DNA of 16,888 nt from Coemansia sp. RSA 1804 (taxonomy: Eukaryota > Kickxellomycota > Kickxellomycetes > Kickxellales > Kickxellaceae): contig JANBTH010000462.1 of the NCBI GenBank assembly GCA_027578815.1, forward strand, positions 1 to 16,888. Reading direction: 5' to 3'. The position numbers and the translations under genes were made by a program. Below, one piece after another: positions 1-10,873 of the stretch (within the stretch, counting starts at the first letter, position 1; each line of letters opens with the position of its first letter). The notes beneath the pieces are model-generated. The model saw only the letters and a list, made by a program, of their open reading frames with translations, was not told the origin of the DNA and did not search any database.

Positions 1-330
1 GCTGCCAGCGCCCTTTCTGGCAGGGTTCCTCTGTGCCCCGATTGCACGCATAGAATCCTGTTGTTTTGTTTGGTGAGAGAAAAATCAGCGCATTGCTGGT
101 GGCAGATGGATTCTACTTACGCTCTTGTGGATTGTAGGCGTCGCTTTGTACGCGTATGGCGGGGGGGGGGGGGTTGACAATGGTGCCAGGATAGAGGTAC
201 CTCTTAGGAAAGATAGTGATAGAAGAAAAATACAAGCCAGAGTCAATATCAAGGCGGTCTGTGTACGACGTGCTGCCTTGAGCGAGGCGGACAGCCAAGG
301 CGGGTTGCGATCGGTGGCGGTCTCCTTATT
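1..330 (-). CDS. Partial gene: predicted type II single-pass membrane protein (5' and 3' ends missing)
   Basis: Two minus-strand exons are visible, 330-121 and 57-1, joined by an intron at 120-58. Spliced, they stay open for 89 codons to the window edge. In this frame the peptide has a polar start, a basic cluster (KAARR, residues 18-22), a hydrophobic helix at about residues 25-42 (TALILTLACIFLLSLSFL), then a proline-rich stem (STPPPPPYAYK). That arrangement is typical of type II signal anchors, as in Golgi glycosyltransferases. No catalytic domain is inside the window, so the enzyme class is unknown. An in-frame TAG at 333-331 sits directly before the first exon and doubles as its acceptor AG, so the start codon must lie in an exon further upstream that I could not find. 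The five prolines are encoded by a 13-base C run. A second frame (TSYTDRLDIDSG...) is also open through the splice but has no such logic. Product family is inference. Confidence 0.5.
58..120 (-). other. Spliceosomal intron, 63 nt, in the left-edge gene
   Basis: On the minus strand the donor is AGC|GTAAGT (GT at 120-119) and the acceptor is AACAACAG|GATTC (AG at 59-58). A CTGAT element inside could be the branch site. Reading through without splicing meets a stop in the preferred frame, while splicing keeps it open. The size is typical of fungal introns. Confidence 0.75.
161..173. repeat. 13-base G/C homopolymer inside a predicted exon
   Basis: Thirteen consecutive G on plus (C on minus). On the minus strand the run provides most of five consecutive proline codons in the left-edge gene. 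Runs of this length are prone to slippage and to sequencing-length error. Confidence 0.95.
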
Positions 331-2295
331 CTATACTGTTTTCGCAGCCCAGGGCCAACACGGTCGCTCCTTTGTGCTGTGTAGGTCCCGTGCTCCTTGT
401 CTGGCGTATTTTCTGCGTGGAATGCAAAAGCAGTGCCAAATAAGGGTGAATTGGAAGCAATGAAGGAGATGAGGCTAGCTGGAAGACCGACGCTCGCTTT
501 TCTGTGCTGGAGGTTAGCGTCCGGTTGTCTGCTGTGTGTTCAGTTCAGCGGTCGGCCGCGTATCGAGCGAGAAATTTATATTTGCGCCAAATGGCTCCGA
601 ATGCGTAGGTAGCTTAAACGGCGGCAGTAAAAGTAAATAAACGTGTGGTGATTTCAATAGAAGCTGAAAAAGAGCAAACCCAGAAAAAAGGCTCAGCGCA
701 GATGACAAAGAAGATGCATCAGGCGGCTGCTCTGTTATCCGCAAGTCCTTCTTGAAACCTGCAACAGGCCTGTTTTCGCTAGAATTCGATTTTGCAGTGA
801 CATTCGTCTAGCGCTTGCTCCCTCTTCAGCCCGTATTGTTGTTGACCTTTTTCTTCTTTTCTCTTTATTTTTATCCTCTCCAGGCTGCGTGCGTTGTGTT
901 GACGGGGGAATATAAAAACAAGTGAGCGAGTTAGGAAAGTGATTTTCTTGTGTTTACATCTTTGCGATTTGCTTAGTGGTCCCCTCCTTTCTGCTCCAAC
1001 GAACAATAATAATTCCTCCCGTTTTCTGCCGCCAAATGGTCTGTAGCCCACGCCTTCGCCCTTTCTTTGCCACCGTCTCTTTGGCTGCAAAAGAAAAAAC
1101 GACAGCCGTCGATTCGCCGTCCGCTGATTTGTTTTCCTGGACCACTTGCTGACCAGAGACCGCAGACCGCCGTCATCTCCCCGCCTTTCATTGTTTTCTG
1201 TCGCGCATTGTTCTGGCCCACGCCAGTTGGCTGCTCTTCACAGTGCGCCAAATACACTCCACGCCAGACGACACAACCAGCGCAGGCCAGAGCCACCATC
1301 TACTGCTTTCAATCGTTTCCACACGCACGCCTGGCGCTTGTTCATGGGCTGTCCGCGCTAGACTTGCAGGCGCCCGCCAATTAATTACTGGGCCAATGTC
1401 ACCGCAGTAGCAATGTAATGCAACTTGCCGGTGTCTTCTAGTTTAGTGTAGTTTAGTGCAGTTTGGTTTTTGCTGTTGTTATTTCTCTCGCTTTCGCATT
1501 ACTGATGCTATTCGCGACGGGATAGATGCCTCATTGCAGATCGACATCGTCTCCATTACTTTTAAAGTATCCTGGTGCAGTATCCCAGGCCGGCATTGAA
1601 GTTTTGCATGCAAGTGTTATTGCGTTTAATTCCCTGCTCATAAATCCTGCTTATTCACTGTTATGTTTTCTGTAAATCCAATTTGAATATGGCAATACGC
1701 TGCTTCTCTTCTTTTGTGGAACCGCAAAGCTTGCCCCTCCCTTCTACAGCATCCTCGTTCGGACCTCATTACTATGCCAACGGCGGATCAGAGATGCTAG
1801 GGTTGCAGAATATGATGATTTATGGCTCAACGCAAGCCAAAATACGCTTATTTACTACCGCTTTGTGTCTTTAACCTCTGTGGCCTTGTGGAATTTGGAC
1901 TGCTGCCAGCATTTTGGCTGCAGAAGGATAAATAAGCAGAAATTCATGCGCAGTGTTCCTGATTCACGTGTTCTCTACGCGCCACGTAAGAACGCGATCA
2001 ATTCTGGAAGCGCGTTCTCGCTTGTGCGCAGCAAGAAAAAAGAATTAGAAAAAAGCTACATATTTTTCTGCTCGTGTCCTGGCTTTTTTCTCTTTATTCT
2101 TGTTGCTGAAGAGGTTTGAATTTATCTTCTTCTTCTTCGAATTGTAGCTGCACGATCTTTACTCTTTATTCTTTCAATTACTCTTGGTCCTGCAACTACT
2201 TCACTGTATTTATTCGTCCTGCATTCAAAAGCAAAACACGCGGCAGCTGCAGACTGTGTGCTCTGGCTTCGTTGTTAGCGCAGCCTCACCACTGA
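331..2295. other. Intergenic region with no convincing gene
   Basis: About 2 kb between the left-edge minus gene and MMS22. Only short open frames occur, with low-complexity translations and no recognisable domain, on both strands. It presumably holds the missing 5' exon(s) and promoter of the left gene and the promoter of MMS22. Visible elements are a CCAAT at 1393-1397, a three-copy 10-bp repeat at 1439-1468, a CACGTG E-box near 1965 and T/C-rich tracts shortly before the MMS22 start (around 2090-2200). No tRNA A/B box pair was seen. Confidence 0.6.
1439..1468 (+). repeat. Decaying 10-bp tandem repeat, three copies
   Basis: TAGTTTAGTG occurs twice exactly (1439-1458), followed by the degenerate copy CAGTTTGGTT. 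It is not a telomere-type unit and no coding role is apparent. Confidence 0.8.
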
Positions 2296-5200
2296 ATGGC
2301 TCAAACACCTGCATGCTTGGAAACCGACCCTTGTCTGTTACGGTCTCAGACACAAACACCACTACCCGCCAGTCAAGACAGTGGCAGCGGCAGCGGCAGC
2401 AACTGTGTATCATCCGTCAACAATGCGGGGCCTGTTGTGAACAATGACGAGTTGTCAGATGAAGAGGTATCCGGAAGCGAGTCAGATAGCATTGACACCT
2501 CCCGAATAGTCAGCTACTCTAATTTCATTAGTCATGAGCTTCGGGGCTTTTTCAATAAAAGTCCTCTACAGTGCGTGAACAGAAACGGTGCCCGCACCGC
2601 CAGTGACGAGGATAATATACTACAGAGAAAGAGCGCGCACACATGCGGCGCCCAGGAGGAAGACGATGCCGGATCTGGCGATCTATCCTTTCCAATATCC
2701 ACAGCCGTCTCATTTTTGACTCCACATCTGAGATCTATTGTCGACCGCAAACGCGATGATAGCAGCTTGCCTAATCAGCTCAACAGATCGTCTAGTACAC
2801 ATAATGCAGGCAAGTGTAAATGTTTACATCCAAACATTGCTGTTTCTTTATTATCATCTCTATATGGCCATATCTAAACGAATTGCCGGCTAACCTGGTA
2901 TTCTATTACCTACGCGTGTTCTTATTATAGATTCAAACCATCCGGATGATCAAGGCGTTGGTGCAAAAGAAATTCCCTTTAATCCAGACACATTGCAAAC
3001 TCCTAATCGTGTCTATCCGCTACGCAAACGGCTAGAGAAAAACCTTCATCCGTATACAAAGCTAGTGTGGACAGATCCGAATGGGCTTCTTGCAAGACAT
3101 AATGTGCGTAGAGATCACTCTGTGCTCGAGGAGTTTTTGACAAATGCTGACGGCACAAAAAGAGCATCCCAGGCCTATATGGATGCAAATGTTGACGATC
3201 TCGAGGACGGGGATTACGTTCCCGGGTCTCCAGGCGAGTTTGCAGACGAAGAGTCCCAACAAACTGCAGAGAATATCCACGTCGACATTGATAGTCCTAC
3301 ATTTAGATCTCCAAGAGGCCGAAATGGTATCACATACAAGCATGCCGCAAGCAGGCGGAAACACAGATTACATGGCACACCAAGCAAGCGTGCCCGGTAC
3401 GAGCAGCGGGCTGCTGATATACTAAATAAACAGCCCGGACAGAGCGGTTATGCTTCAGACCTGGTTGACATGGACCTCGATCAGCTTCCTAGTATCAGCT
3501 CATTGCTAGGATCTCGAAACGATGATGACAGTACTCATTCCAACAGTAACAAAAGGGGCCATGTCGATCCGTTTGATGTACCGATTTCTGGCGACCTACG
3601 CTCTTCACATAGATATAGCCGTCTGGACAACGGAGATAACATCCAAAACACCAACCATCGCCATCGAATACAACTATATTCCGACCTGTCATTATCATCT
3701 TCTAGTGGATACTCAGACAACAACTTGGACACGCAGAGCGCTGGAATATTATCTCGTCAAAGCACCATGGAAGCAGACAACATGCGTTATTCTAGTTCAT
3801 CGGCAGAAAATGACCAGCGTTTGGGATCCAAAAAGGGAAAATCTGGAAAACTGTTACGACGCCAGATTCGAGGCGTTCTTCCGTTTTCGTTTATGCGCGA
3901 CATTTCCATGGATAACTCGAACAAAGGCGATGCTGACGAAAACATGTCCGGGGTTTATAATGATATTGAGAGAAACAATACCCGACGTTGGGTGCTGGCC
4001 AGCTCTTCCAGCGACGATAACCTGACGATGTCTGATGATGGAGGCGATTTAGGCTCCTTATCCAACGTCCGTCATGAAATGGCGGCTGATAGCTATTCTG
4101 ATGGAGAGAATGGCATCGAAAACACACGTGAGAACGTAGCCGACATGTTCTCGGATCACTTGGCACAACCACCAGAGCACCAGTTCTCTGTCCCAGACAA
4201 GCGCCAACCCAATTATAGCCATCGCCACTTTCAATTCAACCTTATGGATATATATGAATGGCAGTATCCTCCTCTTGTACCGCGTGAGAGTATAGGTCGT
4301 GCCCCGGATTTTCTCAGGATAGCTGCTCGGGAGTGCAGGCGGCAAGGAATTCGTGCAAAGTCTGCACATGATGACCCGTTTCGAAAGAAAATTTGGATCA
4401 AGCCAAGAACTGCAATGGAAAGCAAGAATGACGATGGTGTTGTGCAGAGCATCCTTATGTCGTGGAAACTTGGTGTTATCGACATACGACGTGTCTATTT
4501 TTGCGATGATGAGCTTGAACAAAGTGAAGCGTCCCTTTCGGACGATGGAGATATGAGGATGGATTTAGGTTGGGGTTCAGACGGCGGAGATGGTATAGAG
4601 CATCAATCTCATAACCTGCCCAGTCCTATACTTGTTAGCGACGATGAAGCGATAGAAGACAATAGAACATACGACACGCTGTCAAGGAATAGGCGTCCTC
4701 GACAACAGACCAGTGGCAGCATTGGTAATCAACGTCACAAAGTGCTTAAATCTCGACTCAGCCAGCAGAGGAGATCTGTGTCCAAAGCCAGAACAACGTC
4801 ACGGTCGGGTTTTGATCGTCCAAAGTCATCAAGAGGCTCTTTAGAGCGCACAAATGCGCGGAATGCGGCTGCTCAGCGGCTAGACTCTGTAATTCACGAG
4901 TTTGCGGCTATTGATTCGGACAGCGACCCAGTCAACCTCCACTCAAACCTTTCTTCTCGCCCCGCTATAAACCAAATGTCCAAGTTCTACACAAGCAAGG
5001 AACGGCAGACATTGTTTGCTAATAGGTTTTATTGGCAGCAAAAGACACAACGCAGTTCTTTAAAGAGTGGCCCACGGCGCCGCTCGAGACACGGTCATTC
5101 TGTTGCTAATGACAGTTCCCTCAGTCGAAAAGGTTACTTGCAAGGCACAGAAGATGATGTTTTTATTTTTGATGACGATATGGGCCAGCCTAATGTGCGT

Positions 5201-8200
5201 AGCGTTCGTGATAAGACGATGTTGAGGCAGACTAAGCTATTACCTAGCAAGACAATGGCTTCAACTTTGTCATTTGCGGGGAAAAGAAGATCAGTGGTGG
5301 ATTCCCTAGCAGAGAAAATGACCCAAAGGCATCTAGATCCTAAGAACTCGGGACAACAGATAAGGAAGCAAGCGCAGCCTCAAATGCGCAATTGGACTCG
5401 GATTGCCGCATCCCGTTCGGGTAGCGCTGCCCATCGCAAGAAAGTGCCCACTAGAGTCCAGATTGTACACAATAACAGGCCGCATGTGCATAGCAGCAGC
5501 ACATCTAAAAGAATGGAGGGGGATATCAGGCACAACACTGGTAGAGGTAACATCAGCAACCATCGATTAGAGAATCATAATTTGGAGGGTCCGAGGGCTC
5601 CGTTTAATAGCAGCGGTAGTCAGTTTGTGCTTCGCTCCTTTCGCTCTGGCACGCAGTTTGGATATCGCATGTGGATCAGCAACGGCGGTCTTCGGCGTGT
5701 TATGAAAAGACTATGCGGATTTCTTGAGTCTGAAAAAGTGCAGCTGGAGCATATATCAACAACAGCAAACACAAGTACCGCAGCCAAGCAACATCCCGAG
5801 CAATCTGCTACATCCTATAACTATGGCGATATTCTGCGCATTGACATATCTGCAACGCCACAGGAGTTTGCCCAAGCGTACACCACATTGCTAATTCTAT
5901 GGTATGAAGCGCTGTCATTAGCAGGACAAAGTGAGGACCAGGCGCGGGAGCTTAGCGACTCTATTGAAGCTGATGTGTTGCGCTGGATTGAATTTACACA
6001 GCAATACATGTTGAGCAAAGTGCTGTCGAAATCAGCACTAGCACAGCTTGTTGTCAGCATTGTGGAATGCACAAGCGACGGTATTGCTAAGCTTGAGCAG
6101 CTGGACGCCAAAGAGGATTACAACCTTGTGGGCGCTGCCTATATTGGGGTTTCTTTTGCGGTAGCATTGCTACAGCTAGCCTTTGCAATTGCTGGTGTGC
6201 GTGGAAATAGCGGACTAGCAGGGCCCAGAGCAGTAGGCGAGGATGATGAGTTGCCGATAGAGTGGGAACCAGAGCGATTTGGACCAGAGATTGATAAATG
6301 TCTTCAAGTCATTATCAGACTGCTCAGCATTGGATTGCAAAGACACGATCCCTTCCGACTAGGAAATGCCGAGCAAATCTGGGTTGCCTTGCTACACATT
6401 TTCTCAAGCGGAAGCCAGAGCACCAGCAGCTTGAACAAAGACAAACATGGCTACGGTGAAGTAGAGAGCTGCTATGACAAAGGCAGCGTTGCAGATACTC
6501 TTGCTACAGCTGGCAGCACAATTGTGCGTGTTTCGGGTGTTTGGCCAGCAGTGCAACGAGCGTGTAAAGGCCAAGGTAGTGGAGATTTTCAGTATTCAGA
6601 TAGCCTGTGGGCGGCGTTTGCATACATTTTGCCTCTGTCTCAGGTCAGCGACGAAGGCATTGCCGCACCGCGCATTGCTTCACAGTGGCGACCGCGGCTG
6701 GCCTCCATGGCCGATGTAGCCGTGGAGAACCAACTGGCGGTCTGCCTGAAGCACAGCGCTGGCCAAAAACAGCTTCGCGCTTCGGACGAGGCACTGGTAC
6801 GCCAGGCATTTGTGCGTATCCATAGTGCAGTTGTAGACCATGGAATCACATTTAGTCCAAATAGCCACGTCTATATCAGCATGTACAGGTACCTGGAAAG
6901 CAACAGCTTCAGATCGCTTAGCATCGAGCCGCTTCCGTCTCTCCCGCGGTTCTTTACTCGGTATTGTGGCAGCATAAAGCGCGAAAGCAGCCCGTCTGAC
7001 ACATGCACGATGCTTTGGCTCAAGGCATTTGACATGTCCTTGAGCGAGTGGAATCAGCAGCTACGTACGATCCAGCCAACGCCAAAGCCCCATCGTCATC
7101 TTTTGCGCAATGTGCGCTCTGCCGTGTCAAAGATGCTGCCTACGCGCATCTTGACATTTGATTCCTCCGAGTCGAGGGCGCAGTTATCGACGCTGGCAAA
7201 CTACTATGCGGTGTTTCTGTTCTTTCTGCATGCAATGCCAAGCGGAGTGGTCCGGTCTGTGCGGCTGTACACGCAGTTTCAGGCTCTTCTCAGGTTCAAG
7301 GAGTCGGCTAATCCAGTGGCACGTAGAGTGTACTTTGAAGCGTGGTCGGCGGCTGCCATGATTATTGCACGCAGCTTGAGGCAGATTTTGGAAAGCAGCG
7401 GGCACGTTGGGTCGCTTGTGGAGCAGTTGGTTGGCAAGAGCGCGGTTTTTGCGGATGCCAGGGACTTTTATGACGCGCTGGCAATGGCAGTCAACAGCTG
7501 GGGCGAGTCGGTAAGCACCGTCATCGGCGACTGTTTTGCCGACGATCAGAGAGTAGGAAAGACCCCTCGGTCAGACATGTCATGGAACCTGGCAGACGTA
7601 GCGTTTATGTATCTGCAGCGCGTGCTGACAAGCGATGCACTGGCAGGACATGCTCCAACAATGCTTATTCTTGTCCATTCGGTGCTAGGCCAGTCATTTC
7701 TGATTGATGCCGTTGCAAACAGTCCTGACGGTTTTGGCAATTCCAGCAACGCTGCTACCGCCAACTACAACCAAGGTACTAGTAATAAAGGCACATATTT
7801 TTCTCTTACCGCTGGGCTTCTGGAGCGGCTGCTTGAGATAGTTCGTGTTTGGCAAGATACAGTGTCGGGAAGGAATTATAGCGCCGATAAGAACGACATC
7901 AATTCCAACCGAGAAGAGACACGCGAAGAGAAGCCTAGTAGCAGGGACGCTTCAGCAATGGCAACAGTAGCAGCAGCCCCGCCACCAGAGCGCGAAGACA
8001 ACAGTCAAGCAGCCTTTGCTGCGTTTGATAGCACGGAGCTAATGGAGGTGACTGCAGAGATTGAGGAAGTTGAGCGGCAGGCGTCGTTTGCAGCTGTGAA
8101 TATGGCAATTCTGCAGCTAGTCCACGAGAAATACATTCCTGCGCTGCGTCTGCGTATTATAGCAACGTTTACCTCGCTTTCGGTAAGCTCGCGAGCGACA

Positions 8201-8998
8201 CAGCTTGCACGAGTACCGTCCCAACAGCAGGCGCGGGCTCTTGTGGCCACGGTGTTTGTGTTGGCATCCACGGTTTCGTCCTGCGTTGACGCTGGAATGC
8301 GTGCGTGGGAGAGCTTTTTTGAGGAGCACGGCAGAGAAAGTCTGTATCTGGTACCAGATCGCCGTGGACGACGTCTGGTGCTTGTTTTGTTTGCACTGGC
8401 AACCGTAAATGTCCTGAGATACAAAGGCCAATCAGCTCAGAGACTTGACGTGGCGCTGAAGGACATTTGGTTTGCGTGTGCCTGTGATCTAGAGCTTCTT
8501 CCTTACACTCACAGACTGGCTGCGGCTCTGTGGTTCAAGGATGCGGTAGATAAACGCATGACGTGTGGAGGCGAGTGTCCGCTTGCTGTGTTTGCTAGTG
8601 CCCCGGTTGACAGGCGACTTGTTGACTCTAGGGGAATGGTTGACGATCGTCAGCTGGCCGCACGAATGCGGTCTGCTGAGATGGAAGACGCAAGAACAGC
8701 CGGTATCGAGGCATACGAGGACAAGGCAGCGCTGGCTCTCAGCCTGATCGATGGCGTGTTGCAAGAGATTGGTCGCAGCACCCGCGGATCAACAACGCCA
8801 TTGCACACCAGCCAAGTGCTGGCGTCGTGGGTTAGCAAGCTGGTGGACACCGCAAGAGCCATAAAGGCGGAGAGCGAGCAGCTGCAGTATGGCGTTGTAG
8901 ACACTCGCGATGTTGTCGGTGGAATGGCGGAGCGGGTAGCATTGCTTGTTCGTAACAATTGTGCCGATCTGCTCCAGTCAATGAATATATCCCTGTAA
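2296..8998 (+). CDS. MMS22: Mus7/MMS22-family DNA replication-repair protein
   Basis: Two exons, 2296-2815 and 2931-8998, give about 2,195 aa (2,193 with the alternative donor). Family members act in repair and restart of damaged replication forks; budding-yeast Mms22 is the substrate-side partner of the Rtt101-Mms1 cullin ubiquitin ligase in the nucleus. The family call rests on three conserved-looking blocks: an N-terminal YPLRKRLEKNLHPYTK (from residue 202), an aromatic/proline block MDIYEWQYPPLVP followed by PDFLRIAAREC (about 610-642), and a downstream stretch ending VVQSILMSWKLGVIDIRR (about 677-697). The first ~1,000 residues are acidic, serine-rich and probably disordered; the C-terminal half is helix-rich, with another disordered insert (nt 7860-8030) holding AAAPPPERED. 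The ATG at 2296 directly follows an in-frame TGA, which fixes the start unless there is an upstream 5' intron. An AATAAA lies five bases past the stop. Exon 1 has no family motif of its own; its inclusion rests on phase and splice signals. Confidence 0.9.
2383..2400 (+). repeat. GGCAGC triple tandem repeat in MMS22 exon 1
   Basis: Three perfect hexamers encode an SGSGSGS run in the disordered N-terminus. It is a minor length-variable microsatellite candidate. Confidence 0.8.
2816..2930 (+). other. MMS22 intron, with two competing donors
   Basis: The acceptor TTATTATAG|ATTC (AG at 2929-2930) lies 37 nt after the A of a CTAAC branch-site match (2890-2894). Two donors keep the frame: AGT|GTAAAT (GT at 2816, intron 115 nt) and CAG|GCAAGT (GC at 2810, intron 121 nt). 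The second is a textbook GC-AG donor. The GT boundary is used in the coordinates here. Unspliced, the first exon ends at a stop at 2875-2877. Confidence 0.75.
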
Positions 8999-9401
8999 AC
9001 CAAATAAACGGGCTATCTATTCCTGTGTCAATAGAATTATTTTACTTGTAGTAGTGAGTGAGGTCTTTAAATACTGCAACAGCCTCTGTCTACACACATG
9101 TCGATGAATGGCCAATAAATGAACCAGGCTATATTGCGTATATCTGGGAGAAAACATAAAAAACTAGAAAAAGGAAAAAGCAGCAAGGACCATTATACGC
9201 ACATACGCGAATATACCTCTTTTGTAGTTCTAGTGACGAAAGAAAATGGAAAATGGAAAAATAAACTAGAAGAGTAACAAGACTGGAGCTGCGATCTCGT
9301 TCATATTGCCACCAGCATGTTGAATCGTGACCCACTGTATGAAGGGAATGGATCCAGAATTTGTGGAGAAGAGTAGCAAGCAACATTATCCTCATTTTTT
9401 C
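8999..9401. other. Convergent intergenic region between MMS22 and ELO
   Basis: This 403-nt AT-rich stretch separates the two 3' ends. It contains AATAAA at 9003-9008, close to the MMS22 stop, and another AATAAA near 9113. No minus-strand AATAAA for the elongase is visible, so that gene probably uses a variant signal. No gene seen. Confidence 0.6.
9003..9008 (+). terminator. Poly(A) signal AATAAA for MMS22
   Basis: Canonical AATAAA begins five bases after the MMS22 TAA stop, in AT-rich sequence. It is very close to the stop, so the downstream AATAAA near 9113 may be the one used. Confidence 0.5.
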
Positions 9402-10873
9402 TTACTCGACCTTTTCTGCAGGCTTCTCGGGGCTGTCCGAGAACCCAGACTTTGTGGTCTTCATGTTGTCGTAGTTGATGGTGCGGAAGCCAAGATGGTT
9501 GCCCTTTTCGCCCTTGAGATACGTCTTGATGAAGAACTGCACAAAAAGCAGCAGATACGACGACAGCAGCACACAGCCGTAGTACGCGGCCAGACGGGTT
9601 CCACGGCAATCGGCGCCAATGCTGGGCAGGGGCACGACGGCGTGGAACGTTACGTGGGTGTACAGGCAGAAGTAGCACAGGAAAAGATCAACGACAAACT
9701 GGACGATCTGGAAGGTGGTGAGATACTCCTTCCACCACATGCGCTTGCCGCAGGATGCCATAAAGTAGTAGTAGTACATGATAACGTGGACCATCAGGTT
9801 GATTGAGCAGATAATCCATGCCTACATTTGAAAAACAAAAAGAACGCATACATGGAAAAGTGATCAGATATCATTGTGAAAAGGCAGCTCCACGGGTAGT
9901 TAGTACGAGCAACTGAAGCACTTTTGGTGGATAAGCAGTCGTTTAGCAATTTGCATCTGCATATGCATTTGTGCTTGAGCTTGTGCAAAAAGGGGGGAAG
10001 CGCCACATGGATATTACAGACTAATTTCAAGATCCACGGCAAATGGATCAGCTGGAAATAATCGGTATGTGGTAATTTGAGCGTGCTGAATCTTTCGGAT
10101 ATAAGCAATAAACCATAATGCGGAATGCTTGTTGACCACAAGGTAGCAACGGGGGCGCAAAGGGGAAAGTAGCAAAAGCAGGACCGTAGCGCCATATATA
10201 ACCGACATCCCTGGCCATGCGTGGCACGAATTACGCACCATGCATGGTATGGAAGTAGAAATTTCAACACAGGCATCAGCTATCAGAAAAAATAGAGAGC
10301 AGGAAAACTTACCACTGAAACACGACCGAGCAACTCCTCAAAGCAAAGAACCATTGTGAGCGAGTGGTGGTAGTAGTGCAGGAACTCTGGCTTCTTCTTG
10401 TTAAGCACAAGAAGGAAGGTATCAAAAAACTCGACCCACTTTGTCAGGTAGTTGAGGTAGTAGACGATCTCCATGGGTTGAGTCCAGGACTCGGCGCCGC
10501 AGATGGTGAAGAAGAAGCCTCTGTCGCGCCAGGCAGGCAGACATTGCTCCAGGAAGGCCAGGAGAAGGAAGCCAGAAATTGAGGTCAGCAGCAGGTTATG
10601 GAGCTGGGTGATACGCTTGAGGCGGATGGGCTTGGCCACGTTCTTCATAATCACCTGGCCGCCAAACACCATTGCGAGATACAGAACGACGCCAGTCAGC
10701 ACGCTGCGCTGCGTCGAGAGGAACGTCGTGCCGGGAGTCCAGCGCCATAGCGCCTTGGGCTGCCCGGTCGCTACAATGAATGCCTTGTTGAGCCACCAGT
10801 CGGGGCTCACAAGCGACGGCCAGTGTTGCGAGTGCTGTGTGCCGGAATACGAAAAGGGGTTTGTTTCGGACAT
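9402..10873 (-). CDS. ELO: ELO-family very-long-chain fatty acid elongase (3-ketoacyl-CoA synthase)
   Basis: Exons 10873-10313 and 9821-9402 give 326 aa, in the usual ELO range. The enzyme condenses malonyl-CoA with an acyl-CoA in the ER membrane, the first step of chain elongation feeding sphingolipids and membrane lipids. All signature motifs are present in order: KWVEFFDT (KxxExxDT, residues 145-152), the catalytic HYYHH box (166-170), NLMVHVIMY (NxxxHxxMY, 195-203) and TTFQIVQF (TxxQxxQF, 222-229). Several hydrophobic membrane segments flank them. The tail is lysine-rich (YLKGEKG, then EKPAEKVE at the end). The ATG at 10873 is the first in frame. The exon join is phase 0 and reconstructs an intact motif region: HxxHH lies in exon 1 and NxxxHxxMY in exon 2. 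It is probably closest to yeast Elo2/Elo3 types; chain-length specificity cannot be read from the sequence. Confidence 0.96.
9822..10312 (-). other. ELO intron, 491 nt
   Basis: Donor GTG|GTAAGT (GT at 10312-10311) and acceptor AATGTAG|GCATGG (AG at 9823-9822), phase 0. A CTGAT branch-site match has its A at 9864, 42 nt from the acceptor AG. It is several times longer than the well-defined introns here (63, 115 and 166 nt) and holds no convincing ORF or recognisable small RNA. The splice is strongly supported because it joins two halves of a known family. Confidence 0.95.

Noticed and set aside
113..298. 61-codon minus-strand frame beginning at a TTG
   Set aside because: It starts at a non-ATG codon and its stop lies inside the intron at 58-120. 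The alternative frame with a membrane anchor explains the exon better, though this frame is also open when spliced.
779..1299. Overlapping minus-strand frames of about 100 codons upstream of MMS22
   Set aside because: Translations are compositionally odd, overlap each other and match nothing recognisable. No convincing splice or promoter signals.
2930..2939. GATTCAAACC resembling a tRNA B box
   Set aside because: It spans the MMS22 acceptor and exon 2 start, and no cloverleaf or A box can be built around it.
3522..4522. Plus and minus frames of 150-170 codons inside MMS22
   Set aside because: They are out-of-frame shadows of the continuous MMS22 coding exon.
9794..10276. 160-codon minus-strand frame in the ELO intron
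   Set aside because: It ends right inside exon 2, is out of frame with the elongase and has no protein-like character. The intron is certain from family motifs.
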